From: Sulfurirhabdus autotrophica
GTDB taxonomy: Bacteria > Pseudomonadota > Gammaproteobacteria > Burkholderiales > SMCO01
NCBI RefSeq assembly: GCF_004346685.1
Contig: NZ_SMCO01000020.1
Coordinates: 1-58,335, forward strand
Length of the DNA: 58,335 nucleotides
Direction: 5' to 3'
Each line of letters starts with the position of its first letter. The stretch's first letter is position 1. The translations under genes were made by a program, and so were the position numbers. Of this stretch, positions 25,647 to 34,010 are shown in pieces. The notes beneath the pieces are model-generated. The model searched no databases and was not told the origin of the DNA. It saw only the letters and a list, made by a program, of their open reading frames with translations.

Positions 25647-28514
25647 ATGAACGCCATTGTTAAGACAGAAAATCACGACAAGCAGGAAATTAAATTTTCT
25701 ACTTGTTACATGTGCGCCTGCCGCTGTGGCATTAAGGTGACCATGGAGGATAACAAGGTTCGCTTTATACAAGGCAACCGTAATCATCCAACTAACCAGG
25801 GCGTTTTGTGTGCCAAGGGTTCCGCCGGGATCATGAAACAATACTCGGCTGCCAAGCTCAGCAAACCGCTGTTGCGAAAGCCGGGTTCAGAGCGTGGTGA
25901 TGGTGAGTTTGAAGAGATTGAGTGGGATCAGGCGCTGGATATGCTGACCGAGAGGTTGGAGGAAATTCGCTCCACAAATCCTTCCAAATTAGGTTTCTTC
26001 ACTGGCCGTGATCAAATGCAGGCTCTCACCGGTCTTTGGGCGCAGCAGTTTGGTACGCCAAATTGGTCAGCACACGGCGGTTTCTGTTCGGTCAACATGG
26101 CGGCAGCTGGTTTGTACTCCATTGGCTTCTCGTTCTGGGAATTTGGCGCGCCTGACTGGGATTTTGCCAAATATTTCATTATGTGGGGTGTGGCTGAAGA
26201 TCACTCCTCCAACCCAATCAAGATCGGACTGGAAAAGCTTAAGCGTCACGGTGGTAAATTTGTGACAGTGAATCCGGTCCGAACTGGCTATTCAGCTATT
26301 GCAGATGAATGGGTGCCAATCAAGCCAGGTATGGATGGACTGCTCGCACTGTCGATGGTACATGTGTTGCTTTCTCGCGAACTGTTTGACTATGATTTCC
26401 TGGTGCGCTATACCAATTCACCTTGGCTGGTTGTGCAAACGCCTGGACAAGTCGGTGATGGTTTGTTCCTGCGTGATGAAAACGATGTGCCGCTGGTATG
26501 GGATCTTGAGAAAGAAGTCTTTGTCAGTGGCATGGAAGTTGGTACTTCTCCTGCGCTATTCGGCGAATTCGTAGCACCTGATGGCCGTAAGGTTAAAACC
26601 GTATTGAGCATGACAGCTGAACGCTATCTGGATGATCGTTATGCACCAGAAAATGTTGCGAATGAAGTAGGTGTTCCAGCAGAAACAATTGAGAAGATTG
26701 CCCTTGAAATGGCGCACGTCGCATTCAAGGAAGAAGTGGTACTGGATATTGAATGGACAGATATCTATGGCCGCAAACACGATAAAGTCATTGGTCGCCC
26801 AGTGGCAATGTACGCGATGCGTGGTATTGCTGCTCACTCAAACGGCTTCCATGCCTGTCGCGCACTGCACCTGATTCAGATGCTGCTTGGTGCCCTGGAT
26901 GGCCCGGGTAATTTCCGCGCACGTGCGCCCTATCCAAAACCCATTCCTCCACATCAGCTACCAGAAAATAACATTGATATTATCAATGCGCCAAATACCC
27001 CGTTGTCCCGTCCGCCGTTAGGCTTCCCGACACGTCCGGAAGATCTGGTGATAGATCACAACGGTAATCCGTTGCGTATCGATAAAGCTTACTCATGGGA
27101 AATCCCCATTGCGTCTCACGGTCTGATGCATATGGTCATCACCAATGCTACCAACCATGACCCCTATGCGCTGGATACGTTGATTCTGTTTATGGCAAAC
27201 ATGGCCTGGAATTCCACCATGAATACCAAAAACGTGCAGGAAATGTTGCGTGAGAAAGATCCGGAAGAACCGGATCAATACAAAATACCGTTCCTGGTAG
27301 TTGCAGATGCATTTCACTCTGAGATGGTTAATTTCGCTGATCTGGTGTTGCCGGATACGACTTATCTGGAGCGTTACGACACCATTTCTTTATTGGACAG
27401 ACCCATTTCCGAGCCGGATTCTGCGGCTGATGCGATTCGTCACCCACTTGTAGCGCTAGATCGCGATGTCAGGCCGTGGCAAGACGTATTGGTAGAGTTG
27501 GCCTCGCGTCTGAAGTTCCCTGCTTTTACTACAAAAGAGGGTGATCGCAAGTTCAAGGACTATAAAGACTTTATTGTCAATTATGAGCGTTCACCAGGCG
27601 TAGGTTTCCTGGCGGGTTGGCGTGGCAAGAATGGAGAAAAATCACTGAAAGGTGAGCCAAATCCAAATCAGTGGGAAAAGTACATTGAGAACGAGTCGTT
27701 CTTCGCACACCACTGGCCGGATAACATGAAGTATATGCGTTACGCCAACAAGGATTATCTGGAAGTGGCGGCAGATGTCGGGTTTGTCGGTAAGGCCGAA
27801 CCTATCATTATGCAGATCTATTCAGAGCCGTTACAAAAATTCCGGCTAGCTGGCCAAGGTTTGTACGATGGGCCTCAACCCAACAATCCGGTAGATCGCG
27901 AGCGTCTGGCAAAATACTTTGACCCGCTGCCTATGTGGTACGAACCGCTTGAGTCTACACGCGTAGATCATGTGGAGTATCCTTTCTATGCGCTGACCCA
28001 GCGTCCTATGCTGATGTACCATTCATGGGATTCCCAGAATGTATGGCTGCGTCAGTTGCTGGCCCAGAACTATATGTACATGAACGCAGGTCAGGCAGCA
28101 CGCATGGGTCTGAAAGATTACGACTGGATTTGGGTTGAATCCCATAACGGCAAGATTCGCTGCCAAATGAAAACCATGGAAGGCTGTCAGGAAAATACGA
28201 TCTGGACCTGGAACGCCATTGGTAAGCAGAAGGGCGCATGGGGTCTGAAGCCAGATGCTTCTGAAGCAACCAAAGGATTCTTGCTGAATCATCTGATATC
28301 TGAACTGCTGCCAGCTAAACAGGGTGAGCGCCGGATAACCAATTCCGATCCGGTAACCGGACAAGCTGCGTGGTTTGATCTGCGGGTCAAAATTTACAAA
28401 GCCGCGGAAGGTGAGACAGGTAGTTGGCCAGAGTTCGCAGAAATCAAGCGAATTCCGGGTGATGATGCAGAGCGACCAAACGTATTGCGCTATAACGCGC
28501 GTAGCGATGAATAA
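25647..28514 (+). CDS. soeA: SoeA, molybdopterin subunit of cytoplasmic sulfite dehydrogenase
   Basis: A 955-residue DMSO-reductase-family enzyme that oxidises sulfite to sulfate. The N-terminal [4Fe-4S] cysteines are C20, C23, C27 and C55 (TCYMCACRC ... GVLCAKG). C147 in HGGFCSVN is the likely molybdenum ligand. The C-terminal molybdopterin dinucleotide domain begins around YPFYALTQRPMLMYHSWDSQN. No twin-arginine signal is present, as expected for the cytoplasm-facing SoeABC and unlike polysulfide or DMSO reductases. First gene of soeABC, in the same orientation as the sHdr operon. Confidence 0.92.
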   Translation: MNAIVKTENHDKQEIKFSTCYMCACRCGIKVTMEDNKVRFIQGNRNHPTNQGVLCAKGSAGIMKQYSAAKLSKPLLRKPGSERGDGEFEEIEWDQALDMLTERLEEIRSTNPSKLGFFTGRDQMQALTGLWAQQFGTPNWSAHGGFCSVNMAAAGLYSIGFSFWEFGAPDWDFAKYFIMWGVAEDHSSNPIKIGLEKLKRHGGKFVTVNPVRTGYSAIADEWVPIKPGMDGLLALSMVHVLLSRELFDYDFLVRYTNSPWLVVQTPGQVGDGLFLRDENDVPLVWDLEKEVFVSGMEVGTSPALFGEFVAPDGRKVKTVLSMTAERYLDDRYAPENVANEVGVPAETIEKIALEMAHVAFKEEVVLDIEWTDIYGRKHDKVIGRPVAMYAMRGIAAHSNGFHACRALHLIQMLLGALDGPGNFRARAPYPKPIPPHQLPENNIDIINAPNTPLSRPPLGFPTRPEDLVIDHNGNPLRIDKAYSWEIPIASHGLMHMVITNATNHDPYALDTLILFMANMAWNSTMNTKNVQEMLREKDPEEPDQYKIPFLVVADAFHSEMVNFADLVLPDTTYLERYDTISLLDRPISEPDSAADAIRHPLVALDRDVRPWQDVLVELASRLKFPAFTTKEGDRKFKDYKDFIVNYERSPGVGFLAGWRGKNGEKSLKGEPNPNQWEKYIENESFFAHHWPDNMKYMRYANKDYLEVAADVGFVGKAEPIIMQIYSEPLQKFRLAGQGLYDGPQPNNPVDRERLAKYFDPLPMWYEPLESTRVDHVEYPFYALTQRPMLMYHSWDSQNVWLRQLLAQNYMYMNAGQAARMGLKDYDWIWVESHNGKIRCQMKTMEGCQENTIWTWNAIGKQKGAWGLKPDASEATKGFLLNHLISELLPAKQGERRITNSDPVTGQAAWFDLRVKIYKAAEGETGSWPEFAEIKRIPGDDAERPNVLRYNARSDE

Positions 28515-28569
28515 ATCCAGGTTGAGTAATGTTTGTATTACTCATTGCCTTTTGAAAGGAATAGTTTAA

Positions 28570-29265
28570 ATGCGTTTAGGCTTAGTTATTGACCTTGATG
28601 TCTGTGTTGGCTGCCATGCATGTGCAGTAGCATGTAAAGAATGGAATGCATCGGGTACTACAGCACCGATGACTGATTATCAGCCCTATGGTGCTGAACC
28701 GTCAGGCGTATGGTTTAATCGAATTCGCCACTATGAAGTAGGCGAGTATCCGAATAGCAAAACCATCAATTTCCCGATGTCATGCATGCATTGTGAAGAT
28801 GCGGATTGTGTGACAGTCTGTCCAACGGGCGCGTCTTATAAGCGGGCAGAAGATGGGATTGTGCTGGTGGATCAAACCAAATGTATGGGCTGCAATTACT
28901 GCTCATGGGCGTGTCCATACGGTGCGCGTGAATTGGATCGCGAAAGCGGTACCATGAAGAAGTGCACGTTATGTGTAGATCGTATCTATGATCTGAAAAT
29001 TCCGGTTGAAGAACGCCAGCCAGCTTGTGTAAATACCTGTCCGGCCCACGCACGCATGTTTGGTGATTTCGATGATCCAAACTCTGCAGTCAGTATTGAA
29101 GTACGCGAGCGCGGTGGCTATGCGTTGTTGCCTGAATTAGGCTATAACCCAACAAACCAGTATCTTCCTGTGAGAAAAGCGAAACCCATTCCTACTGAAA
29201 ATCTCGGAAAACCCGGATTTAAAGAGAAATTAAAGGGCTTTGCAAACAGGATCGTTAAGCGATAA
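28570..29265 (+). CDS. soeB: SoeB, iron-sulfur subunit
   Basis: A 231-residue DmsB/PsrB-type ferredoxin subunit with four cysteine clusters: CVGCHACAVAC (12-22), CMHCEDADCVTVC (72-84), CMGCNYCSWAC (105-115) and CTLC with PACVNTC (132-157). It passes electrons from SoeA to the membrane subunit SoeC. The ribosome binding site AAAGGA lies before ATG 28570, 55 bases after soeA. No signal peptide, consistent with a cytoplasmic location. Confidence 0.93.
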   Translation: MRLGLVIDLDVCVGCHACAVACKEWNASGTTAPMTDYQPYGAEPSGVWFNRIRHYEVGEYPNSKTINFPMSCMHCEDADCVTVCPTGASYKRAEDGIVLVDQTKCMGCNYCSWACPYGARELDRESGTMKKCTLCVDRIYDLKIPVEERQPACVNTCPAHARMFGDFDDPNSAVSIEVRERGGYALLPELGYNPTNQYLPVRKAKPIPTENLGKPGFKEKLKGFANRIVKR

Positions 29266-29350
29266 TTTTGGGGTGAGTTGGGTGCAGATTCTTGTTTTGA
29301 ATTTGCACTTCAACCTGATTCTCCGCAAACAGGATTTTGGAGTTTAAGTA

Positions 29351-30292
29351 ATGCATCCAGCTTTTAGTGTCATATTTTTTACAGTAAGTTCAGGCGCAGG
29401 GTTTGGCTTGTTTGCCTTGTTATATCTCGCGGATGCCCTGAAGCTAGGTGGTGGGCTATCAACTAATCAGTTGTTAATAGCGGGTATCATAGGATTGGTG
29501 CTGATTTCGGCTGGTCTGATGTCATCCATGTTTCACCTTGCAAATCCGAAGAATGCATGGCGTGCCTTTAGCCGTTGGCGTACCTCATGGCTGTCGCGCG
29601 AAGGCGTGTTTGCCATGGTGTTTTTCCCTTTTGCTGTGGTTTATCTTGGATTGACCTGGCTTGGAATGAAGGAGTTCGAAACTTTACGCATGCTAGCAGG
29701 CGGAATGTCCATGCTGCTCGCCTGGATTACTATATTCAGCACGGGCATGATTTATGGTTGTTTGAAAACTATCCGTCAATGGAACACGCCGTTAGTTCCC
29801 GCTAACTACCTGTTGCTGGGGCATTTTTCAGGTGCGTTGCTGTTGCTGATCGTGGCACAAACGGGAACTGTAGAAGTAAGCAGTTATCTCAATATAGTTT
29901 TAGCGTTATTGGTTTTTGCAGCAGCGCTAAAGGCTATATATTATTTCTGGATTGCGAATCCTGGTGTTGTGTCAACGATTAACACGGCAACTGGTTTTAC
30001 ACGCGCACGGGTAAAGCTGCTGGATGCTGGGCATACTCACGGTACATTCCTGACACAGGAGTTTGGATTCCAGGTGGCGCGTCAATACGCATTATTTTTG
30101 AAAGCATTTGTCTTTAGTGCGGGCTTTTTGATTCCGCTGCTAGCGCTTTTTGGGATGTTTGGAACGCTGACTAGCGGGTTGACTATTATTGTTGCAATCA
30201 TGGCTTTACTAGGGTTGATTGCAGAGCGCTGGCTGTTTTTCGCTGAGGCGCGACATGTAGTAAATCTGTTTCATGGCGCACAACGTTGCTAA
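29351..30292 (+). CDS. soeC: SoeC, membrane anchor and quinone-reducing subunit
   Basis: A 313-residue DmsC/NrfD-like integral membrane protein with about eight hydrophobic helices. The first is HPAFSVIFFTVSSGAGFGLFALLY; a conserved MFHLANPKNAWRAFSRWRTSWLSREG loop follows helix 2. It anchors SoeAB at the inner face of the membrane and passes electrons to the quinone pool. It closes soeABC; a promoter follows before the rhodanese gene. Confidence 0.9.
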   Translation: MHPAFSVIFFTVSSGAGFGLFALLYLADALKLGGGLSTNQLLIAGIIGLVLISAGLMSSMFHLANPKNAWRAFSRWRTSWLSREGVFAMVFFPFAVVYLGLTWLGMKEFETLRMLAGGMSMLLAWITIFSTGMIYGCLKTIRQWNTPLVPANYLLLGHFSGALLLLIVAQTGTVEVSSYLNIVLALLVFAAALKAIYYFWIANPGVVSTINTATGFTRARVKLLDAGHTHGTFLTQEFGFQVARQYALFLKAFVFSAGFLIPLLALFGMFGTLTSGLTIIVAIMALLGLIAERWLFFAEARHVVNLFHGAQRC

Positions 30293-30309
30293 ATGAGAGT
30301 GTAACCTAT

Positions 30310-30337
30310 TTGCAATAAATGAGAAATTTGGTATATT
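30310..30337 (+). promoter_or_regulatory. Predicted promoter of rhodanese-tusA-dsrE2
   Basis: TTGCAA (30310-30315), a 16-base spacer and TATATT (30332-30337) fit a sigma-70 promoter. The predicted start lies about 30 bases before the rhodanese ATG. Confidence 0.55.
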
Positions 30338-30372
30338 AGTATTTGTTGATGGTTACTCTGAGGTAGTGAAAC

Positions 30373-30696
30373 ATGTTCGGCTTTAAAGAAATTGATATTG
30401 AAGGGCTAAAGTCCGCTAAATCTCAAGAAGGCGTTTTGCTGATCGATGTAAGAACCGATGCTGAAGTAGCGCGTGGTATGATTGAGGGTGCAAAACACAT
30501 ACCCTTGCACCTGTTGCCGCTGAAAGCGAATGAACTGAATGCAGGTGTGCCCACTATTTTTTATTGCCAGTCAGGTGCTCGTTCTGCGCAGGCTTGTGCA
30601 TTTATGTCTTCCAAGGGGCATGATGACGTGTACAATTTGCAAGGTGGTATTCTGGCATGGATGCGGGATGGCATGCCGCTGGCTGCAATGTGCTAA
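30373..30696 (+). CDS. Rhodanese-like sulfurtransferase of the sHdr relay
   Basis: A 107-residue single-domain rhodanese with LLIDVRTDAEV and active-site loop CQSGARSAQA (Cys65), no signal peptide. Its position directly before tusA and dsrE2 is the standard rhd-tusA-dsrE2 relay of sulfur oxidisers, in which the rhodanese loads persulfide sulfur onto TusA. A second cysteine near C75 and one at the C-terminus (AAMC) are also present. Confidence 0.9.
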   Translation: MFGFKEIDIEGLKSAKSQEGVLLIDVRTDAEVARGMIEGAKHIPLHLLPLKANELNAGVPTIFYCQSGARSAQACAFMSSKGHDDVYNLQGGILAWMRDGMPLAAMC

Positions 30697-30808
30697 ATTT
30701 AAAACCGAAAGATAAGGCCAACCAAAAAATGGGTTGCATTATCTTTATGGCTGCTTTATAAAGAGTATTTTTTAATTACTAACTACAGGTTTGTTTAAGG
30801 AGAGTCAC

Positions 30809-31036
30809 ATGAATTTTGATAAAGAACTGGATGCTCGCGGTCTGAATTGCCCACTACCTATCTTGCGCAGCAAGAAAGCACTGGGTGAATTGACTACTGG
30901 CCAAGTTTTGAAAATTGTAGCAACTGATCCAGGCGCTATTAAAGATTTCCAGGCTTTTGCCAAGCAAACCGGTAATGAATTGCTTTCCTCAGCTGAAGCG
31001 GGTGGTGAGTACACTTTCTTCATGAAGAAAAAATAA
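30809..31036 (+). CDS. tusA: TusA sulfur carrier
   Basis: 75 residues from ATG 30809 (GGAGAG upstream). It contains the family motif with the active cysteine, GLNCPLPILRSKKAL (C14 in CPLP). It carries persulfide sulfur from the rhodanese towards DsrE-type proteins and the sHdr complex. The C-terminus ends in KKK. It is 63 bases upstream of dsrE2 and in the same transcription unit. Confidence 0.94.
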   Translation: MNFDKELDARGLNCPLPILRSKKALGELTTGQVLKIVATDPGAIKDFQAFAKQTGNELLSSAEAGGEYTFFMKKK

Positions 31037-31099
31037 ATACTCAGAATCCAATAGAACAGAAACAGGCGCACAGCAGATAATTTCAAAAGGAGACTGAGT

Positions 31100-31609
31100 A
31101 TGGACGAGAAAAAATTAGCGATTATCGCAACAAAAGGTACGCTCGACTGGGCATATCCACCATTTATATTGGCCTCCACAGCTGCTGCTCTGGGCTATGA
31201 AGTGCAGATATTCTTTACTTTCTATGGCCTGCAGTTAGTGCGCAAAGACCTGTCTGGATTGAAAGTGAGTCCACTAGGCAACCCAGGTATGCCTATGAAG
31301 ATGCCTTTTGGTCCTAAGTGGTTTAAAGGGATTAACTGGAATATTCCTAATGCAGTTCAGGCAATTATTCCGGGATATGAAACATTGGCAACCGGCCTGA
31401 TGAAGCAAACCATCAAGAATTGTGGTGTTGCCTCAGTTAGCGAATTGCGTGAGTTGTGTCAGGAAGCAGAAGTAAAGTTCATTGCTTGCCAAATGACCGT
31501 TGAATTGTTTGGTTTCGAGCATAGCGATTTCCTGGACGATCTGGAATACGCTGGTGCAGCAATGTTCTTTGAATTTGCAGGCGAAACAGATATCTGTCTC
31601 TACATCTAG
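31100..31609 (+). CDS. dsrE2: DsrE2-type sulfurtransferase
   Basis: A 169-residue DsrE/DsrF/DsrH-like protein with the opening KLAIIATKGTLDWAYPPFILA and the reactive cysteine C130 in FIACQMTVELFGF; C108 and C120 are additional. No TM helices are visible, which fits the DsrE2B subtype. It is the last member of the relay rhodanese-TusA-DsrE2 and is closed by a strong terminator. Confidence 0.88.
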   Translation: MDEKKLAIIATKGTLDWAYPPFILASTAAALGYEVQIFFTFYGLQLVRKDLSGLKVSPLGNPGMPMKMPFGPKWFKGINWNIPNAVQAIIPGYETLATGLMKQTIKNCGVASVSELRELCQEAEVKFIACQMTVELFGFEHSDFLDDLEYAGAAMFFEFAGETDICLYI

Positions 31610-31622
31610 TAGTGGTGGATAA

Positions 31623-31660
31623 ATACCGTCAGCAAGATTCTTGCTGACGGTATTGTTTTG
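31623..31660 (+). terminator. Terminator after dsrE2
   Basis: A 13-base-pair perfect stem (TACCGTCAGCAAG and CTTGCTGACGGTA, three-base loop) followed by TTGTTTTG. Confidence 0.9.
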
Positions 31661-31782
31661 TAAATTTTTTTGAGATTAAAGTTTCCTTTATTTCTCGTGG
31701 TATCTTTTTTTTATGTAAAGCAATCAGCGAATTTTCAATTCGTTTTTTTGTCGAATCAAATATTAGTTTAGAGTTATATTCG

Positions 31783-31803
31783 GACATAAACGTCCTTTAT
31801 GTC
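31783..31803. promoter_or_regulatory. Candidate operator upstream of hdrC1
   Basis: The perfect inverted repeat GACATAAA-CGTCC-TTTATGTC is centred about 124 bases before hdrC1 and about 70 bases upstream of its predicted -10. ArsR-type sHdrR repressors are known for sHdr operons, but the site cannot be assigned from sequence alone. Confidence 0.5.
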
Positions 31804-31860
31804 AAGTGCTATTTGAGCTTATGTGCAGCTTTATAGCCTACTAAAATTGTCAAGTATTTG

Positions 31861-31869
31861 TGTTATACT
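31861..31869 (+). promoter_or_regulatory. Extended -10 promoter of the sHdr operon
   Basis: TGT-TATACT is an extended -10 element (TGn plus a five-of-six match). No good -35 is visible, as often tolerated with extended -10 boxes. The predicted leader is about 40 bases, ending in GAAGGGGTGG before ATG 31917. Confidence 0.5.
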
Positions 31870-31916
31870 AATACATAGACTATTAAGATATTGTTTATAT
31901 TGAAGGGGTGGTGACG

Positions 31917-32597
31917 ATGGCAACCTACGCTGAAATGCGCGAAATCTTCGACGACATACGGAATGATTTTCGTTATGATCACGAGCTGAACGGCTGTTTG
32001 AACTGCGGTATCTGTACTGCAACCTGCCCATCTGCCCAATTCTATGATTACAGTCCACGTGAAATTGTTCAGTTGCTTTGGACAGAAAACATCGAGCAGA
32101 TTTACGATGCCATGCAGGAAAAAATATGGGCCTGTGCACAATGTATGACTTGTGCGGCGCGTTGCCCATTCAAGAACTCTCCTGGTGGTCTGGTAATGAT
32201 TATGCGGGAAGTTTCCATTAAGCATGGTATGCAGTCAGCCAAAGATGTGTTGCGCCCATTCGGCCGGGTTATGCTTAAGCTTATTACCACAGGAAACCAG
32301 CTCTCACCCGATATGATTCAACCGGATCACTTCCCTGACTGGGGTCCAAATATTCAAAAAGTGGAAGGTGATCTCAAAACCTTGCGTAAAGCAATTCCAG
32401 TACGCACTTTGCAGACCACAGATACTGCTTGGGAAGTCTCTCTGAAAACTTCTGTTGAGATGTACACCATTTGGGAAATGACCGGTGTATTAAGTTCCCT
32501 TGAAACCATGGATGAAAATCTCTTTGACGTTATCGAAGACTTTATCGATGAAAAGCGTGAAGAATATGAAGACTGGCTGGAAGAGCAGGAAGATTGA
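31917..32597 (+). CDS. hdrC1: sHdrC1, iron-sulfur subunit
   Basis: 226 residues from ATG 31917; the frame opens at GTG 31908, but the GAAGGGGTGG signal favours the ATG. Two [4Fe-4S] motifs are seen: C27-x2-C-x2-C-x3-C37 (GCLNCGICTATCP) and C73-x2-C-x2-C-x3-C83 (ACAQCMTCAARCP). The C-terminus is very acidic. In the sHdr complex it passes electrons between HdrA and the HdrB subunits during oxidation of LbpA-bound sulfur to sulfite. First gene of the operon. Confidence 0.93.
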   Translation: MATYAEMREIFDDIRNDFRYDHELNGCLNCGICTATCPSAQFYDYSPREIVQLLWTENIEQIYDAMQEKIWACAQCMTCAARCPFKNSPGGLVMIMREVSIKHGMQSAKDVLRPFGRVMLKLITTGNQLSPDMIQPDHFPDWGPNIQKVEGDLKTLRKAIPVRTLQTTDTAWEVSLKTSVEMYTIWEMTGVLSSLETMDENLFDVIEDFIDEKREEYEDWLEEQED

Positions 32598-32666
32598 TTC
32601 TGGAAGTGATGCGGGGCGTATGCCTTGCTAGTGGCCCCGAAAACTCAACATCAGGAGGTTAGCACA

Positions 32667-34010
32667 ATGAGTACAACCAACCAAACAGAAGGACAAGGAA
32701 TTGCCGGACACGGCTCTTTTTTCCAGGAATCCAACCTGTCCAACGAAGATGCAGCTAAAGCGACAGAATGGGTACGCAAGCATGTAGATAAGCGTACCGT
32801 CGATTTGGGTGAGCGCATGGATGATATCCGTGTGCATATGTGGGAGCTGGAAAAAGAAGGTGAAATCATTGTTCATCGTATCACCGACGATCACAAGCCC
32901 GTCGATGTGCAAACCTTGTTCGGCTGGAACAAGCGTATTCCAACCAGTCAATTGTGGCATCACAAATCCTGCGGCCAGTGCGGCAATATCCCTGGTTATC
33001 CAACATCATTGCTATGGACCATGAACAAGTTTGGTTTTGTACCTGGTAAGGATTATCTGGATGAGACTGATCAGACTTCCTGTACAGCATGGAATTATCA
33101 TGGCTCCGGTATTGGTAACGTTGAGTCACTGGCTGCAGTGTTCTTGCGAAACTTCCATCAGGCTTATGTGTCCGGTAAACAGCATGGTTTTGAACTGGGG
33201 CATTTTTTCCCGCTGGTTCACTGTGGTACCTCTTTTGGTAACTACAAGGAAATCCGCAAGTACTTGGTAGAGTCTGCTGAGTTGCGTGAGAAAGTAACAA
33301 AAATTCTGGGTAAACTTGGTCGCCTGGTTGATGGCAAGTTGGTTATTCCAGAAGAAGTCATTCATTATTCTGAATGGGTGCACGTAATGCGTAACCGCAT
33401 TGCTTCTGAGCTACAAACCATCGATGTATCAAATATTCGCGTCACTATGCACGCCGCTTGTCACTATTACAAGATGGTGCATGAAGATGCCATTTACGAC
33501 CCAACTGTGCTGGGTGGTAACCGTACGGCGGTTGGAACGTCAGTAGCGCAGGCGTTGGGAGCGCAGGTGATTGATTACTCAACCTGGTATGACTGCTGTG
33601 GATTTGGTTTCCGTCACATTATTTCAGAGCGTGAATTCACCCGTTCTTTCACCATGGATCGTAAGATTCGTGTTGTACGTGAAGAAGCTAACGCTGACGT
33701 GATGCTGGGTATTGATACCGGTTGTATTACCACCATGGACAAAAATCAATGGATTGGTAAGGCGCATGAGCAAAACTTCTCTGTGCCTATCATTGCTGAT
33801 ATTCAGTTTGCGGCTCTGGCATGCGGTGCGGATCCGTTTAAAATTGTGCAACTTCAATGGCATGCATCACCATGTGAAGAACTGGTTGAAAAGATGGGGC
33901 TATCCTGGACTGAAGCCAAAAAGACCTTCGAAAATTACCTCAAGGAAGTTGAAGCAGGCAATATCGAATATTTATATAACCCTGAATTGGCACTAGGAGG
34001 CCGTCAATAA
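32667..34010 (+). CDS. hdrB1: sHdrB1, catalytic-type CCG-domain subunit
   Basis: 447 residues from ATG 32667, behind CAGGAGG. The N-terminal part has C102, C105, C139 and C186 (SCGQCG ... TSCTAW ... VHCGTS). The C-terminal CCG domain has C265, C310-C311 (YDCCGFG) and C353, but ends in GCITT rather than the CxxC seen in HdrB2. It may therefore bind one noncubane [4Fe-4S] cluster in a modified way. It is considerably longer than HdrB2 (303). The stop overlaps hdrA by one base. Confidence 0.92.
   Translation: MSTTNQTEGQGIAGHGSFFQESNLSNEDAAKATEWVRKHVDKRTVDLGERMDDIRVHMWELEKEGEIIVHRITDDHKPVDVQTLFGWNKRIPTSQLWHHKSCGQCGNIPGYPTSLLWTMNKFGFVPGKDYLDETDQTSCTAWNYHGSGIGNVESLAAVFLRNFHQAYVSGKQHGFELGHFFPLVHCGTSFGNYKEIRKYLVESAELREKVTKILGKLGRLVDGKLVIPEEVIHYSEWVHVMRNRIASELQTIDVSNIRVTMHAACHYYKMVHEDAIYDPTVLGGNRTAVGTSVAQALGAQVIDYSTWYDCCGFGFRHIISEREFTRSFTMDRKIRVVREEANADVMLGIDTGCITTMDKNQWIGKAHEQNFSVPIIADIQFAALACGADPFKIVQLQWHASPCEELVEKMGLSWTEAKKTFENYLKEVEAGNIEYLYNPELALGGRQ

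Larger units (their letters stand above)
31610..31916 (+). other. Intergenic region between dsrE2 and hdrC1
   Basis: The 307-base gap holds, in order, the dsrE2 terminator (31623-31651), a T-rich stretch, the palindrome at 31783-31803 and an extended -10 promoter (31861-31869). No gene is supported. Confidence 0.6.

Noticed and set aside
25647-28514. SoeA as a periplasmic polysulfide or tetrathionate reductase.
   Set aside because: No twin-arginine signal is present and the subunit order with SoeB and SoeC next to sHdr fits the cytoplasmic sulfite dehydrogenase.
8032-31803. A common operator shared by soxB, soeA and hdrC1 upstream regions.
   Set aside because: The three palindromes have different sequences and spacer lengths, so a single regulon motif is not supported.
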